In this document: piece after piece, positions 1 through 9,031 of the stretch
Numbering within the stretch: the stretch's first letter is position 1
How the letters are laid out: each line of letters opens with the position of its first letter
Assembly (NCBI GenBank): GCA_965267435.1
Contig: OZ253960.1
Location: 1,302,001 to 1,366,000 of the forward strand
Direction of reading: 5' to 3'
DNA length: 64,000 nt
DNA from: JAWPMT01 sp965267435
GTDB lineage: Bacteria > Bacteroidota > Bacteroidia > Cytophagales > Cyclobacteriaceae
Position numbers and translations under genes: made by a program
The notes under the pieces: model-generated
Told to the model about the DNA's origin: nothing
What the model saw: only the letters and a program-made list of their open reading frames with translations
Database searches by the model: none

Positions 1-1
1 G

Positions 2-514
2 TATGAAGAACGTGCCCGGTCTGTAGGCTCAGGGTTCGATATGAATCCATCTCCCGGGAATATCAAGGATGGACTCATTACCGATGCGATCAAATCGGCG
101 GGAGCTGCTACCAAAGGAGGGCACGCACCGGTCACAGGCGTGTTGGACTATACCGAGCCATTGACTGCATCCGGGTTGAACCTGCTGTGCACACCTGGCA
201 ATGACGTCGAGTCTACCACGGGTTTGGCAGGCTCCGGCGCCAATGTTATTTTATTTACGACTGGATTGGGAACACCGACGGGCAATCCCGTAGCGCCGGT
301 TATCAAGATCTCGAGCAATACGCGTCTTTTCAATGCCATGAACGACATCATCGACATCGATGCTGGTGCAATCATCTCTGGCCATAAGTCGATCCATGAT
401 GTGGGGGAGGAACTGTTGGAAGAGATCATTGCTGTGGCCAGCGGCCAGCCGACTAAGGCGATGGACTTGGATCAAAATGACTTCATCCCATGGAAAAGAG
501 GCGTGTCGTTGTGA
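2..514 (+). CDS. uxaA: Altronate dehydratase (UxaA family), C-terminal part
   Basis: The frame is open from the left edge, so only the last 170 residues are present. UxaA enzymes dehydrate D-altronate to 2-keto-3-deoxygluconate in hexuronate catabolism, in the cytoplasm. The visible part carries the family's C-terminal pattern: a G-F-D-M-N-P-S-P-G-N segment, a Gly-rich stretch with GANVILFTTGLGTPTGNPV, then a PVIKISSN segment followed by a D-I-D-A-G-A-I turn. The N-terminal SAF-like domain would lie outside the window. The nucleoside hydrolase gene that follows is convergent, with a gap of only 24 bases. The family call is firm; the exact substrate (altronate versus a related sugar acid) is inferred. 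Confidence 0.88.
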   Translation, partial: YEERARSVGSGFDMNPSPGNIKDGLITDAIKSAGAATKGGHAPVTGVLDYTEPLTASGLNLLCTPGNDVESTTGLAGSGANVILFTTGLGTPTGNPVAPVIKISSNTRLFNAMNDIIDIDAGAIISGHKSIHDVGEELLEEIIAVASGQPTKAMDLDQNDFIPWKRGVSL

Positions 515-538
515 ACCTGGAGCATGATGTCGAGTACT

Positions 539-1570
539 CTAGTCAGAAGACGTCGCCATCACCTCAAAGAAGTCCGTGAGGATTCCATCCTTGTCGAAGT
601 TCTCCCAAACGATGATGCGACGCGGATTTTCCGGGCGCTCTTGCCATTCCTCATCAATCATCGTCGGACCGGGGATTTCCTGGCTCTCGCCCCAGCCGGG
701 GTTTTTCAAAACGGCGACAGCGACCATGTCAAATAACGCGCGAGCAGGAGGGTCACCGTGCAAGTCAATGTTCTCGAAAAGGCTGACCGAGTAGTCACCG
801 AAGTTGGTGAAATCGCCCTCGTGTCGACCTACCACCGGAGGCACATTTGGCCCCAGCCCTGCCATTTTTGATCGAATATCTTCAGGCGTAACTCTTACAA
901 AGTCGGAGCCTGAGGGATTGCCATAGCGGACCGTCACCATCTCGAAGGGAACTTCTTGATCCAAAACATAATTCATCGACGGAATATCCGCCACCAAATT
1001 ATATTCTCCTGGTTCGGGATAATTGGCTCCCAACCAAACGATCTTAACGTTGTCTTTGATGTCAGGCGCTACACTCAGGGCCAGGGCAATGTTCGTTAGC
1101 TTGCCTACAGGTAGTAACACCAGTGGCTGCTCCCGTTCAATGCGTGCCTGTTCTATGATGAAATCTACGGCTGCCTTTCCATCATAATCCGCCTCACCAA
1201 TGTTTGGGAGGATGTCCTCGTAGTTGGCCTCCGCGCCGGCAAGTAGGGGGTACTTGTCCATAACATCACATAGCTTCATCACCCTTTCCGCTTCTGCGAA
1301 CTGACCCGCAATGCCGCCACCATTCGGCGTGGCATTGACTGTGACACCGACAATATCAAAGACGTCGTCATTGAAAAAGAGGTAAGCCATTGCGTGCTGG
1401 TCATCGAGCTCGTTATTGGCATCGGTGTCAAAGAGCACAGGGATCCGCCTTCCATCGCCAGTCCCTTGGTCGTCTCCCTCAGTTGGTCTCTCTTGTGCGG
1501 AAGGACCCTTTGATGTACAGGCGACCATGCTGATAAGAATGGAGAGTAAGAACATTTGCATCTTCTTCAT
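539..1570 (-). CDS. Nucleoside hydrolase-like lipoprotein (IU_nuc_hydro)
   Basis: 343 residues. The N terminus is a lipoprotein signal with the lipobox ending at Cys18 (ISMVAC), so the enzyme is probably anchored outside the inner membrane. The calcium-binding motif of inosine-uridine nucleoside hydrolases is present as DTDANNELDD (D48, D50, D56, D57), and a later ALFDMVAVA segment supplies the C-terminal metal Asp. The family cleaves N-ribosidic bonds of nucleosides; Bacteroidota lipoprotein members are often encoded near sugar-degradation genes and their true substrate is usually unknown. ATG start at 1570. A decayed relative lies at 3926-4110. It is convergent with the uxaA end. Confidence 0.88.
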   Translation of the reverse strand: MKKMQMFLLSILISMVACTSKGPSAQERPTEGDDQGTGDGRRIPVLFDTDANNELDDQHAMAYLFFNDDVFDIVGVTVNATPNGGGIAGQFAEAERVMKLCDVMDKYPLLAGAEANYEDILPNIGEADYDGKAAVDFIIEQARIEREQPLVLLPVGKLTNIALALSVAPDIKDNVKIVWLGANYPEPGEYNLVADIPSMNYVLDQEVPFEMVTVRYGNPSGSDFVRVTPEDIRSKMAGLGPNVPPVVGRHEGDFTNFGDYSVSLFENIDLHGDPPARALFDMVAVAVLKNPGWGESQEIPGPTMIDEEWQERPENPRRIIVWENFDKDGILTDFFEVMATSSD

Positions 1571-1697
1571 GCTCGTATATTATGCTTTTCCACTGTCGTA
1601 AAACAATCAACAAATCTTATTACACCAGAGTAAACAGGCACTTTTTTTGTGAGCCAGTTTTCACGATTTTTGTAAGGACTTGAAAAACGAAGGGAAG

Positions 1698-3863
1698 ATG
1701 AGGGGTATTTTCATTCTGTGCTGCCTCTTGTTCACAATTTCATCACTTGGACAAACAGCACATACGGTGGCACGGAAGTGGAACGATCTGTTGTTGGAGG
1801 CCATCCGGAATGACCTGGCGCGGCCGACGGTGCATGCCAGGAATCTATTTCACGTTTCGGCTGCCATGTACGACGCCTGGGCCGTCTATGAACCCAAAGC
1901 AAAGACGTATTTTCTCGGTAAAACAGTAGGGGGGTACTACATCCCTTTCGATAGCGTACAGCCCAACAGCTCCCAAAGCAAGGTCTTCAAGCAGGTTACG
2001 GCGATGAGCTATGCCGCCTACCAATTAATTAAACATAGATTCAGAAACTCTCCGGGCGCCTCGGAGATTGCCTATCGCGCTGACAGTTTGTTGATAGCGC
2101 TTGGCTATATCATCCAAAATCAGACAGACTATTACATCAGCCCTCATGGAATGGGCAATTACATTGCAGAACAGGTGATCAACTACGGTCTTCAAGATGG
2201 AGCCAATGAATCGGGCGACTATGCCAATGAGTACTACGAGCCCGTCAATAACCCCTTGGATTTGACCTCGCGCGGCAGCAACTCACTCGCGGATCCCAAC
2301 CGATGGCAGGCCCTACAGTTCAGAGGGGGTTTCATTGATCAAAGTGGCAATCCGATTCCTGCCGAGGTCATCGATTTCCTCAGCCCGGAGTGGGGTGATG
2401 TAGTTCCATTTTCATTTAGGTCTAGCGATATGGTCACGCAGAATAGGGACGAAAACGAATACCAGATCTTCAAAGACCCGGGTCCGCCGCCCTACATCGA
2501 TACCGTGGCCAACGTGGGTATCCAGGACCCTTATAAATGGGGTTTTGCGCTGGTTTCTGCGTGGTCCTCGCATCTTGATCCGACGGATGGCGTGATGATG
2601 GACATTTCGCCTAATTCTATTGGCAATATTTCGATCGAATCATTGCCAACAGAGATCTCCGCCTACGAGCAGTTTTATGACTGGAATGAAGGCGGTGATC
2701 CAAGCCCGGGGTACGATGAAAACCCCATCACTGGTGAGGCATACGAAGAACAAATCGTGCCCCGTGCGGACTATGCACGGGTGTTGGCGGAGTTTTGGGC
2801 GGATGGCCCCGATTCGGAGACGCCTCCCGGTCACTGGTTTACCATCCTGAATTACGTCCATGACCACCCAGCGTTCAGCAGACGATTCATGGGGGAAGGA
2901 GAGGAGATGGACCCATTGGAATGGGACGTCAAGGCCTACTTCATGCTTGGTGGAGCGATGCACGATGCCGCAATCGCGGCATGGAGTGTAAAAGGCTACT
3001 ATGATTACATAAGGCCAATATCGGCGATTCGGTACATGGCGACACGTGGGCAAAGTACCGATGAGGCACTCCCCAATTACAGCCCTGCCGGACTGCCATT
3101 GGTAGAAGGGTACATCGAACTGGTGGGAGAAGGTGATCCATTGGTAGGGGCGGAAGGGGAGTTCCTCAACGAACTCAAGGTCAAAGCCTGGCGAGGACAT
3201 CAATACATCCAGGACCCCAGTATTGACACCGCTGGAGTGGGGTGGATCCTGGCGAAAGACTGGTGGCCCTATCAGCGCCCCTCGTTTGTGACTCCGCCGT
3301 TTGCGGGGTATGTGTCTGGTCATAGCACCTATTCACGGGCTGCGGCAGAAGTCCTTACTTTATTGACGGGGAGTGAATACTTTCCAGGAGGTATGGGTGA
3401 GTTCCACGCCCCACAAAATGACTTTCTCGTATTTGAGCGAGGCCCGAGCGTCGATGTGACTTTGCAGTGGGCGAAGTACTATGACGCTTCGGATCAATGC
3501 AGTCTTTCCCGTATTTGGGGAGGTATCCACCCTCCGGCTGATGACCTGCCCGGCAGGCTCATGGGTGCCGCTATTGGCCAACAAGCATTTGACTACGCTC
3601 GGTCGTTTTTCGAGTTTGGTCCACTCGATGTCGACAAGTCGTACGACAAGCCGATCATGGTGTATCCCAACCCGGCAAGGAGCTCCTTAGACTTTCGGAA
3701 CGTTGACGTTGGGACGAAAATCGTCTTTATTTCAGTGCAGGGAGAAGAAGTTGCAAAATTCACTTACCGGGGATTGCCCATTGAATTGCCAGCCACGATC
3801 CACCCTGGATTGTATTTCATCAAAATTGGTGAAAACACGGAAAAGCTATTGATCCGAGACTAA
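1698..3863 (+). CDS. Secreted vanadium-dependent haloperoxidase / PAP2-like protein with T9SS sorting domain
   Basis: About 721 residues from the ATG at 1698, which places a clean signal peptide at the N terminus (MRGIFILCCLLFTISSLGQ). A TTG six codons upstream (1680) is possible but less likely. The PAP2/haloperoxidase active-site elements are seen in order: a K..RP segment in KDWWPYQRPSF, the GYVSGHSTYSRA motif near residue 540, and RIWGGIHPPADDLPGR, giving the R...H pair that coordinates vanadate or phosphate. The last 75 residues form a type A T9SS sorting domain starting at YPNPA and ending with basic LLIRD, so the protein should be exported and attached at the cell surface. Haloperoxidase versus phosphatase activity cannot be decided from the sequence. 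Confidence 0.9.
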   Translation: MRGIFILCCLLFTISSLGQTAHTVARKWNDLLLEAIRNDLARPTVHARNLFHVSAAMYDAWAVYEPKAKTYFLGKTVGGYYIPFDSVQPNSSQSKVFKQVTAMSYAAYQLIKHRFRNSPGASEIAYRADSLLIALGYIIQNQTDYYISPHGMGNYIAEQVINYGLQDGANESGDYANEYYEPVNNPLDLTSRGSNSLADPNRWQALQFRGGFIDQSGNPIPAEVIDFLSPEWGDVVPFSFRSSDMVTQNRDENEYQIFKDPGPPPYIDTVANVGIQDPYKWGFALVSAWSSHLDPTDGVMMDISPNSIGNISIESLPTEISAYEQFYDWNEGGDPSPGYDENPITGEAYEEQIVPRADYARVLAEFWADGPDSETPPGHWFTILNYVHDHPAFSRRFMGEGEEMDPLEWDVKAYFMLGGAMHDAAIAAWSVKGYYDYIRPISAIRYMATRGQSTDEALPNYSPAGLPLVEGYIELVGEGDPLVGAEGEFLNELKVKAWRGHQYIQDPSIDTAGVGWILAKDWWPYQRPSFVTPPFAGYVSGHSTYSRAAAEVLTLLTGSEYFPGGMGEFHAPQNDFLVFERGPSVDVTLQWAKYYDASDQCSLSRIWGGIHPPADDLPGRLMGAAIGQQAFDYARSFFEFGPLDVDKSYDKPIMVYPNPARSSLDFRNVDVGTKIVFISVQGEEVAKFTYRGLPIELPATIHPGLYFIKIGENTEKLLIRD

Positions 3864-3925
3864 CAGGGAATATGGCAGGTTTGTATTAATCGGCAGCTGA
3901 TATCTTGATGTCACTAGCTTTGGTC

Positions 3926-4110
3926 ATGATTCGCCGTGTCCTCAATTGGCTCCATGTGATTTTGTTGGTTTCAAAACTGACTTTCGTGTAGGACCAGTTC
4001 GAGCCCAAACACTGAAGACAAAATCTCGGCACTTCCAACGATCATTTTTGATACAGACATTTGGCTCTGACTGTGATGATGTCGGAGCGCTGGCACTGCT
4101 CCATGCACTG
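3926..4110 (+). pseudogene. Remnant of a nucleoside hydrolase lipoprotein gene (5' end only)
   Basis: This gap holds fragments in three frames that join into the start of a nucleoside hydrolase. An ATG at 3926 gives a signal-like MIRRVLNWLHVILLVS. After a frame change, LSC (a lipobox-like end) and then SALPTIIFDTDI are read from about 3981 to 4061. After a second frame change, GSDCDDVGALALLHAL is read at 4063-4110. Put together, this spells the family's IIFDTDIGSDCDD calcium motif. Nothing recognisable follows, so only about 60 codons survive. An intact relative is at 539-1570. The reconstruction is mine and rests on motif identity; a small ORF that crosses the region (3946-4242) is not a real gene. 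Confidence 0.6.
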
Positions 4111-4166
4111 TTCGTTCTTTTGCACGCATTGAATCAACTGTGCGCTGCATCAATTTTATTATTTAG

Positions 4167-4223
4167 TCGACAAATCAGAACTTTATATTCGATTGATCGT
4201 ATCTTATTATCGACAAATCAGAA
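4167..4223 (+). promoter_or_regulatory. Perfect 14-base direct repeat upstream of padR, candidate operator
   Basis: The sequence tcgacaaatcagaa occurs at 4167-4180 and again at 4210-4223, a 43-base spacing (close to four helical turns). The second copy ends eight bases before the padR start codon at 4232. The region is AT-rich. The position suggests a binding site for the encoded PadR or the promoter it controls. The second padR gene of this window also has a tandem direct repeat upstream, with a different sequence. Confidence 0.45.
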
Positions 4224-4231
4224 TATTATTA

Positions 4232-4567
4232 ATGAAAGGTGAGCATTTAGGAGAATTGGAAGAGCTGGTTATGCTGTTGGTAGGGGCATTGCATCCTGCA
4301 GCCTACGGTGTTGCCATACGCAAGGAGCTCCATGAGCGGATGAATCGCAAAGTGGTTCTGAGTTCCATCCATACCGTCCTCAATAGACTAGAAACGAAAG
4401 GCTTCGTGAAGAGTGAATTTGGGGAGGCAACTCCCGAGCGAGGAGGAAAGAGGAAGCGCTATTTTGAGATCACCGAAGCAGGTTATGCAGCTCTTCAGGA
4501 AGTGAATGCTCGCAGGGGGCAGCTCTACCTACAGTTGTCTAAAGTGGATTTGCCATTTATCGCATGA
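4232..4567 (+). CDS. PadR family transcriptional regulator
   Basis: 111 residues from the ATG at 4232; a TTG 13 codons upstream would add a stretch that overlaps the direct repeat and is not typical of the family. PadR proteins are small dimeric winged-helix repressors. The family pattern is visible: LGELEELVMLLVGAL (helix 1), AAYGVAIRKEL, then SSIHTVLNRLETKGFV (recognition helix and wing) and the GGKRKRYFEITEAGYAAL wing end. It overlaps the following permease gene by four bases (ATGA), a translationally coupled pair. This pairing of PadR and prefix-domain permease is common in Cytophagales. It likely controls its own operon; the inducer is unknown. Confidence 0.93.
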   Translation: MKGEHLGELEELVMLLVGALHPAAYGVAIRKELHERMNRKVVLSSIHTVLNRLETKGFVKSEFGEATPERGGKRKRYFEITEAGYAALQEVNARRGQLYLQLSKVDLPFIA

Positions 4568-7206
4568 AGGATCAAAACCATTTCGGTCCGCCAAAGTTTG
4601 CTCAGCGCATCTTGAGCTGGCTAGTCAGTGAAGAGTTATACGAAGAGATCCTGGGAGACCTCAATGAAGAGTACGCTGAAAGGTACCAGCGTCGAGGACA
4701 ATCAATTGCCTTTGTAAGTTATTTGGTCGATGTCGTGCGCTTTGCCCGTATGTACCACCGGGGTCGGCACTATCAGTCTTCAAATCGATTAAGCATGTTT
4801 CAGAACTATCTCAAGATCGCCCTCAGGAATGTCCTCAAGCATAAGACGTACACCTTCATTAATGTGGGTGGACTTGGCGTGGGTGTGGCCTGTGTCATGC
4901 TCATTACCCTATTTGTGAAGGTGGAAACGGGGCACGACAAGTTTCATAAAAATGGCAAGGATATCTATCGCCTTCAGCACGTGTACGGCTTCATCAACGC
5001 CCAGGCGGGACCAGCCTTCGAAAGAGAATATGCCGATGTGCTCTCATCGCTCCGAATCAATCCCTGGCTCCGGCAACGGAAAATAAGTGTGTCGGAAACG
5101 GAGGCGTACCATGAGGATATCTATATGGCGGATGAGAATCTCTTCGAGTTTTTCAGCTTTCCTCTCGTTGAAGGCAACGCCGCATCATGCTTGCAGCAAC
5201 TTAACGCCGTAGCCATTTCCTCCTCGCTAGCGCACAAAATGTTTGGAGACGAAGCCGTGATGGGGCAAACCATTAGGATCCAGGATGCCATACTAGGAGA
5301 GGAAACACCCTTTCAAATCACAGCAGTTTTTGAAGACCTCCCATATAACTCTCACCTCCAATTTGATGTCGTGGTGCCGTTTGACTTGATGGAAAACGAC
5401 CCGGCGCGTAAGGCAGTTCTTCAGAGTTGGCCCAACGATTGGATAGGTACTTACTTGCAACTCGAGGCTGGTAGTGACCACAAAGAGGTAGCAGGACGGT
5501 ATCGCGAAATTTGGAATAAATACGTCAACGAGGACTCCGTCGCAATAGATTGCATGCCCCTGGAAGACCTCTACCTGGAGTCTCATTACCTCAACAATGA
5601 TTACGCCAGGCACGGCAACGCCAATCATGTAAAGATATTTATCGCTATCGCGGTCATCGTCTTACTGATAGCGAGTATCAATTTCATGAATCTTGCCACT
5701 GCCCAATCCGGTAAGCGCAGCAAGGAAGTGGGTCTTAGAAAAGTAATGGGCGCCCACCGGAAACAACTGATTGTTCAGTTTTTCTCGGAGTCGGTTCTGA
5801 TGACATTCATGGCTTTCCTTCTGGCGGCAGGTATTCTAGCTCTCGCCATTCCGTGGGTGAGTCATCAAATGGATATCGAACTCTTCCGGGCTTTGGATGA
5901 TCCTTGGTCGATTGTCATAGGCTTGCTGGGCATCTTCGTCCTCACAGTGGTCGGCACTAGTGCATACCCCGCATTTCTCTTGTCATCGTTCCGACCTGCT
6001 GTCACACTCAAAGGTCAAAAGATCGGCAGTAAGGGCATCAATCTGGTGCGTCGTCTACTTGTGGTCTTTCAATTCGCCACTTCGATCGCTTTGATCATTG
6101 GCTCGCTCATAGTTTATGATCAGATGAGATTTGTCAAGAAGAAGGACCTCGGATTTGAAGCGGAGGACGTGCTGGTTTTCAACTTTGGTAGCAGTCAGCA
6201 ACTGAGTCAAAAATGGTCCGTGGTCAAAAACTTTATTGAACAGATGCCAGGAGTGCGGGAAGTAATGGCTTCACAGCAGGTACCTGGGGACAATGCCTAC
6301 TATTGGGGCTATAAATTCGAGGGCTTTAGTGACTATGAGTACCCAACAGGTGACGCGTGGCTCGGGTATTACATGGGGCCGGGAGTAGTTGAGGGTTTGG
6401 ATATGGAAGTGGTACTAGGCCGGGCCTTTGACGCGTCTATCCCGACAGATAGCAACGCATTTATGCTCAATGAATCCGCTTGGGAGAGGGCTAAGGCTGA
6501 ATACGGCGAAGCGTGGGAAGATCCCATTGGTAAAAGCATCCAATACTTCACCTCCAACTCTGGTCAGTGGGCCATGGAGAAGCAGGGAGTCGTGATTGGC
6601 GTGTTGAAGGATTTTCATCATCATTCTTTGCAACGACCCATAGAACCCCTGGTGATCCATAATGGCATCTCCCGTAGAGTCCTCGTGAAAGTGGCAGCTG
6701 CCAGTACCTCACGTGTGATCCGTGAAGTCGAAGCCGCCTGGAAAGATTTGGGGGCAACTACCTCTTTCAACAATGAAATGCTGGCTAACGACTTCAACAG
6801 CTATTACGAGGCCGAAGAGCGGTTCAATACCTTCGTTCTCACCTTTTGTCTCCTGGCCATTACCATAGCCTGCATGGGTCTGTATGGCCTGTCGCTCTTC
6901 ACCGCACAACAGCGGATCAAAGAGATTGGAATTCGAAAGGTTCTTGGCGCACCAGTGCTCAACATCCTCAAAATGCTGTCTGGCGACTTCCTCAAACTCA
7001 TAGGGCTTGCGGTGCTCCTTGCCGTACCGACCATCGCGTTCTTCATGTCCCAATGGCTAGAAAATTTCGCCTATCGCATTGACCTTTCCGTAGTCCATTT
7101 TGCTGGTGGCGCCCTGGCAGCCGTTGTCATCGCCCAACTCACCATTAGTTATCACGCCATCAAGGCGGCAGTCGCTGATCCCACAGACAGTTTGAGATAC
7201 GAGTAG
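4564..7206 (+). CDS. ABC transporter permease, FtsX/MacB type with N-terminal prefix domain
   Basis: 880 residues. Residues about 10-75 form the cytoplasmic permease prefix domain (LVSEELYEEILGDLNEEYAERYQ), followed by a first membrane helix near 97-118 and a long MacB-type periplasmic domain. A first FtsX block lies near residues 355-480 (AIAVIVLLIASINFMNLATA, then KEVGLRKVMGA), followed by a second periplasmic domain and a second FtsX block in the last 130 residues (IKEIGIRKVLGA). The two halves each have four membrane segments in total arrangement typical of duplicated FtsX permeases. No ATPase gene is adjacent, so it must use a partner encoded elsewhere. Such permeases are usually annotated as antimicrobial peptide or macrolide exporters; the substrate here is unknown. 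A paralogue lies at 26511-29135. Confidence 0.92.
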   Translation: MKDQNHFGPPKFAQRILSWLVSEELYEEILGDLNEEYAERYQRRGQSIAFVSYLVDVVRFARMYHRGRHYQSSNRLSMFQNYLKIALRNVLKHKTYTFINVGGLGVGVACVMLITLFVKVETGHDKFHKNGKDIYRLQHVYGFINAQAGPAFEREYADVLSSLRINPWLRQRKISVSETEAYHEDIYMADENLFEFFSFPLVEGNAASCLQQLNAVAISSSLAHKMFGDEAVMGQTIRIQDAILGEETPFQITAVFEDLPYNSHLQFDVVVPFDLMENDPARKAVLQSWPNDWIGTYLQLEAGSDHKEVAGRYREIWNKYVNEDSVAIDCMPLEDLYLESHYLNNDYARHGNANHVKIFIAIAVIVLLIASINFMNLATAQSGKRSKEVGLRKVMGAHRKQLIVQFFSESVLMTFMAFLLAAGILALAIPWVSHQMDIELFRALDDPWSIVIGLLGIFVLTVVGTSAYPAFLLSSFRPAVTLKGQKIGSKGINLVRRLLVVFQFATSIALIIGSLIVYDQMRFVKKKDLGFEAEDVLVFNFGSSQQLSQKWSVVKNFIEQMPGVREVMASQQVPGDNAYYWGYKFEGFSDYEYPTGDAWLGYYMGPGVVEGLDMEVVLGRAFDASIPTDSNAFMLNESAWERAKAEYGEAWEDPIGKSIQYFTSNSGQWAMEKQGVVIGVLKDFHHHSLQRPIEPLVIHNGISRRVLVKVAAASTSRVIREVEAAWKDLGATTSFNNEMLANDFNSYYEAEERFNTFVLTFCLLAITIACMGLYGLSLFTAQQRIKEIGIRKVLGAPVLNILKMLSGDFLKLIGLAVLLAVPTIAFFMSQWLENFAYRIDLSVVHFAGGALAAVVIAQLTISYHAIKAAVADPTDSLRYE

Positions 7207-7358
7207 GAGCCGTGGCAGAGGGCCTGGTACACTGTCTTACTAACTGGGCCACCCAAAAGAGTGTATTTGACACCTCAATGATCTATCGGTGCACTTAGTA
7301 GCATAGAATTGCCGCGTCAAAAGCGCTAATTTGGTGAGCATCTAACCGATCCGAATCC

Positions 7359-9020
7359 ATGCGCAGGACTACTATTCTATTATTGCTACTAATCATTGGC
7401 CTCTCATGCAGTAACCCGCGGGGCACTTATGACTACGACATCGTCATCTACGGAGGTACTTCGGCTGGCGTGGTCGCCGCGGTACAGGCGTCGAGGATGG
7501 GTAAATCCGTTTTGCTACTTTCCCCGGATGTACGACTAGGAGGCCTTACCACCGGTGGTTTGGGCCAGACCGATATTGGTAACAAGCAGGCGATTGGCGG
7601 TATTTCCCGGGAGTTTTATCAGCGCATCAAGGCGTACTACGCAAATGAAGAGAATTGGAAGTGGCAGGAGAGGAGCGAATACCGTGATGGTGGACAGACA
7701 CGGACTGGGCCTAATGAAGACGCCATGTGGACTTTCGAGCCATCAGCTGCTGTCAATGTGTATGACGAAATGTTGCAAAAGGAAAATGTTGCTATTCGAT
7801 TCAACCAGTTGCTAGACCGCGAGAATGGCGTGGAGGTTTTGGACGGTAGCATCAAGCAAATCACTATGCTCAATGGTGAGAGCCACACCGCGGCCGTGTT
7901 TATCGACGCTACTTATGAAGGAGACTTGATGGCGGCGGCTGGTCTCAGCTATACTGTCGGCAGGGAAGCCAATTCCACTTATGGCGAAAACCTCAATGGT
8001 GTCCAGGACAATGTAGTGAGTTTGACCCTCAGTGGTGATACTTCTCGAAATGGGCGACACCACAATTTCGTCGACGGTGTAGACCCGTATATCGTGCGGG
8101 GAGATGCTTCTAGTGGACTACTGCCCTACATCGATGCAGAAGGCCCCGGAGTGAGTGGCGAGAGTGATCATCGCGTACAGGCCTACTGCTTCAGGATGTG
8201 CCTGACCGATCATCCAGACAACCGAATACCCTTTGCACAGCCTGACGGCTATGACGAGCTCAATTACGAGTTGCTGCTGCGCAACTACGAGGCGGGTTTC
8301 AACGCATTTCCCTGGATCAACAGCGACATGCCCAACCGGAAGACCGATACCAACAATAGAACGGGTTTTTCAACAGACTTCATCGGTCAGAACTACGACT
8401 ACCCAGAAGCCAGTTATGAAGAAAGGGAAAAGATCATCGAGCGTCACCGAAATTATCAGCAAGGACTCATGTGGACGCTGGCCAACCATCCCAGAATCCC
8501 GGGACACATTCGAAATGAGATATCCAGATGGGGGACATGTCGCGACGAGTTTGCTCGTGAAGACGGCTGGCAGGCACAGTTGTACATCCGCGAAGCTCGG
8601 CGCCTGACTGGGGAGCTGGTCATGACCCAAAAGCATTGTGAGGGGATCGAGGTAGTAGAAGATCCGATAGGCCTAGCTGCGTATGGCATGGACTCCCACA
8701 ATGTCCAGCGATATGTCACGAGCGATGGTCTGGTAAAGAATGAAGGAAATGTAGAAGCCAAGGTGGGTGGGCCTTATCCGATCAGCTATCGGGCCATTAC
8801 TCCCAAACGGTCCGAATGTAGCAACCTGCTGGTACCCGTATGCGTCAGTGCAAGCCATATAGCTTTTGGATCCATCCGTATGGAGCCTGTTTTTATGGTG
8901 CTGGGGCAATCTGCCGCTACCGCCGCCGCGCTGGCTATTGATAGTAATGTCGCCGTGCAAGACGTGCCTTATGCCCAACTCCGCGAGCAATTGGTGAAAG
9001 ACTTGCAGCGATTGGAATAG
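7359..9020 (+). CDS. FAD-dependent oxidoreductase lipoprotein (FAD_oxidored family)
   Basis: 553 residues. The N terminus is a lipoprotein signal peptide with the lipobox ending at Cys17 (IGLSC). A dinucleotide-binding fold follows at once: DYDIVIYGGTSAGVVAAVQA with the GGTSAG loop at residues 32-37, then RLGGLTTGGLGQTD, the sequence typical of PF12831 flavoproteins. These proteins are frequent in Bacteroidota polysaccharide- or sugar-degradation loci, but no substrate is established. The gene is followed by the broken glycoside hydrolase at 9032, which supports a carbohydrate context. ATG start at 7359. The 150 bases upstream show no clear promoter. Confidence 0.9.
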   Translation: MRRTTILLLLLIIGLSCSNPRGTYDYDIVIYGGTSAGVVAAVQASRMGKSVLLLSPDVRLGGLTTGGLGQTDIGNKQAIGGISREFYQRIKAYYANEENWKWQERSEYRDGGQTRTGPNEDAMWTFEPSAAVNVYDEMLQKENVAIRFNQLLDRENGVEVLDGSIKQITMLNGESHTAAVFIDATYEGDLMAAAGLSYTVGREANSTYGENLNGVQDNVVSLTLSGDTSRNGRHHNFVDGVDPYIVRGDASSGLLPYIDAEGPGVSGESDHRVQAYCFRMCLTDHPDNRIPFAQPDGYDELNYELLLRNYEAGFNAFPWINSDMPNRKTDTNNRTGFSTDFIGQNYDYPEASYEEREKIIERHRNYQQGLMWTLANHPRIPGHIRNEISRWGTCRDEFAREDGWQAQLYIREARRLTGELVMTQKHCEGIEVVEDPIGLAAYGMDSHNVQRYVTSDGLVKNEGNVEAKVGGPYPISYRAITPKRSECSNLLVPVCVSASHIAFGSIRMEPVFMVLGQSAATAAALAIDSNVAVQDVPYAQLREQLVKDLQRLE

Positions 9021-9031
9021 CCACAGCTCCC

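Noticed and set aside
3946..4242. 98-codon plus-strand frame
   Set aside because: It crosses the broken nucleoside hydrolase remnant and the direct repeat upstream of padR; only its middle (GSDCDDVGALALLHAL) is meaningful, as part of the pseudogene.
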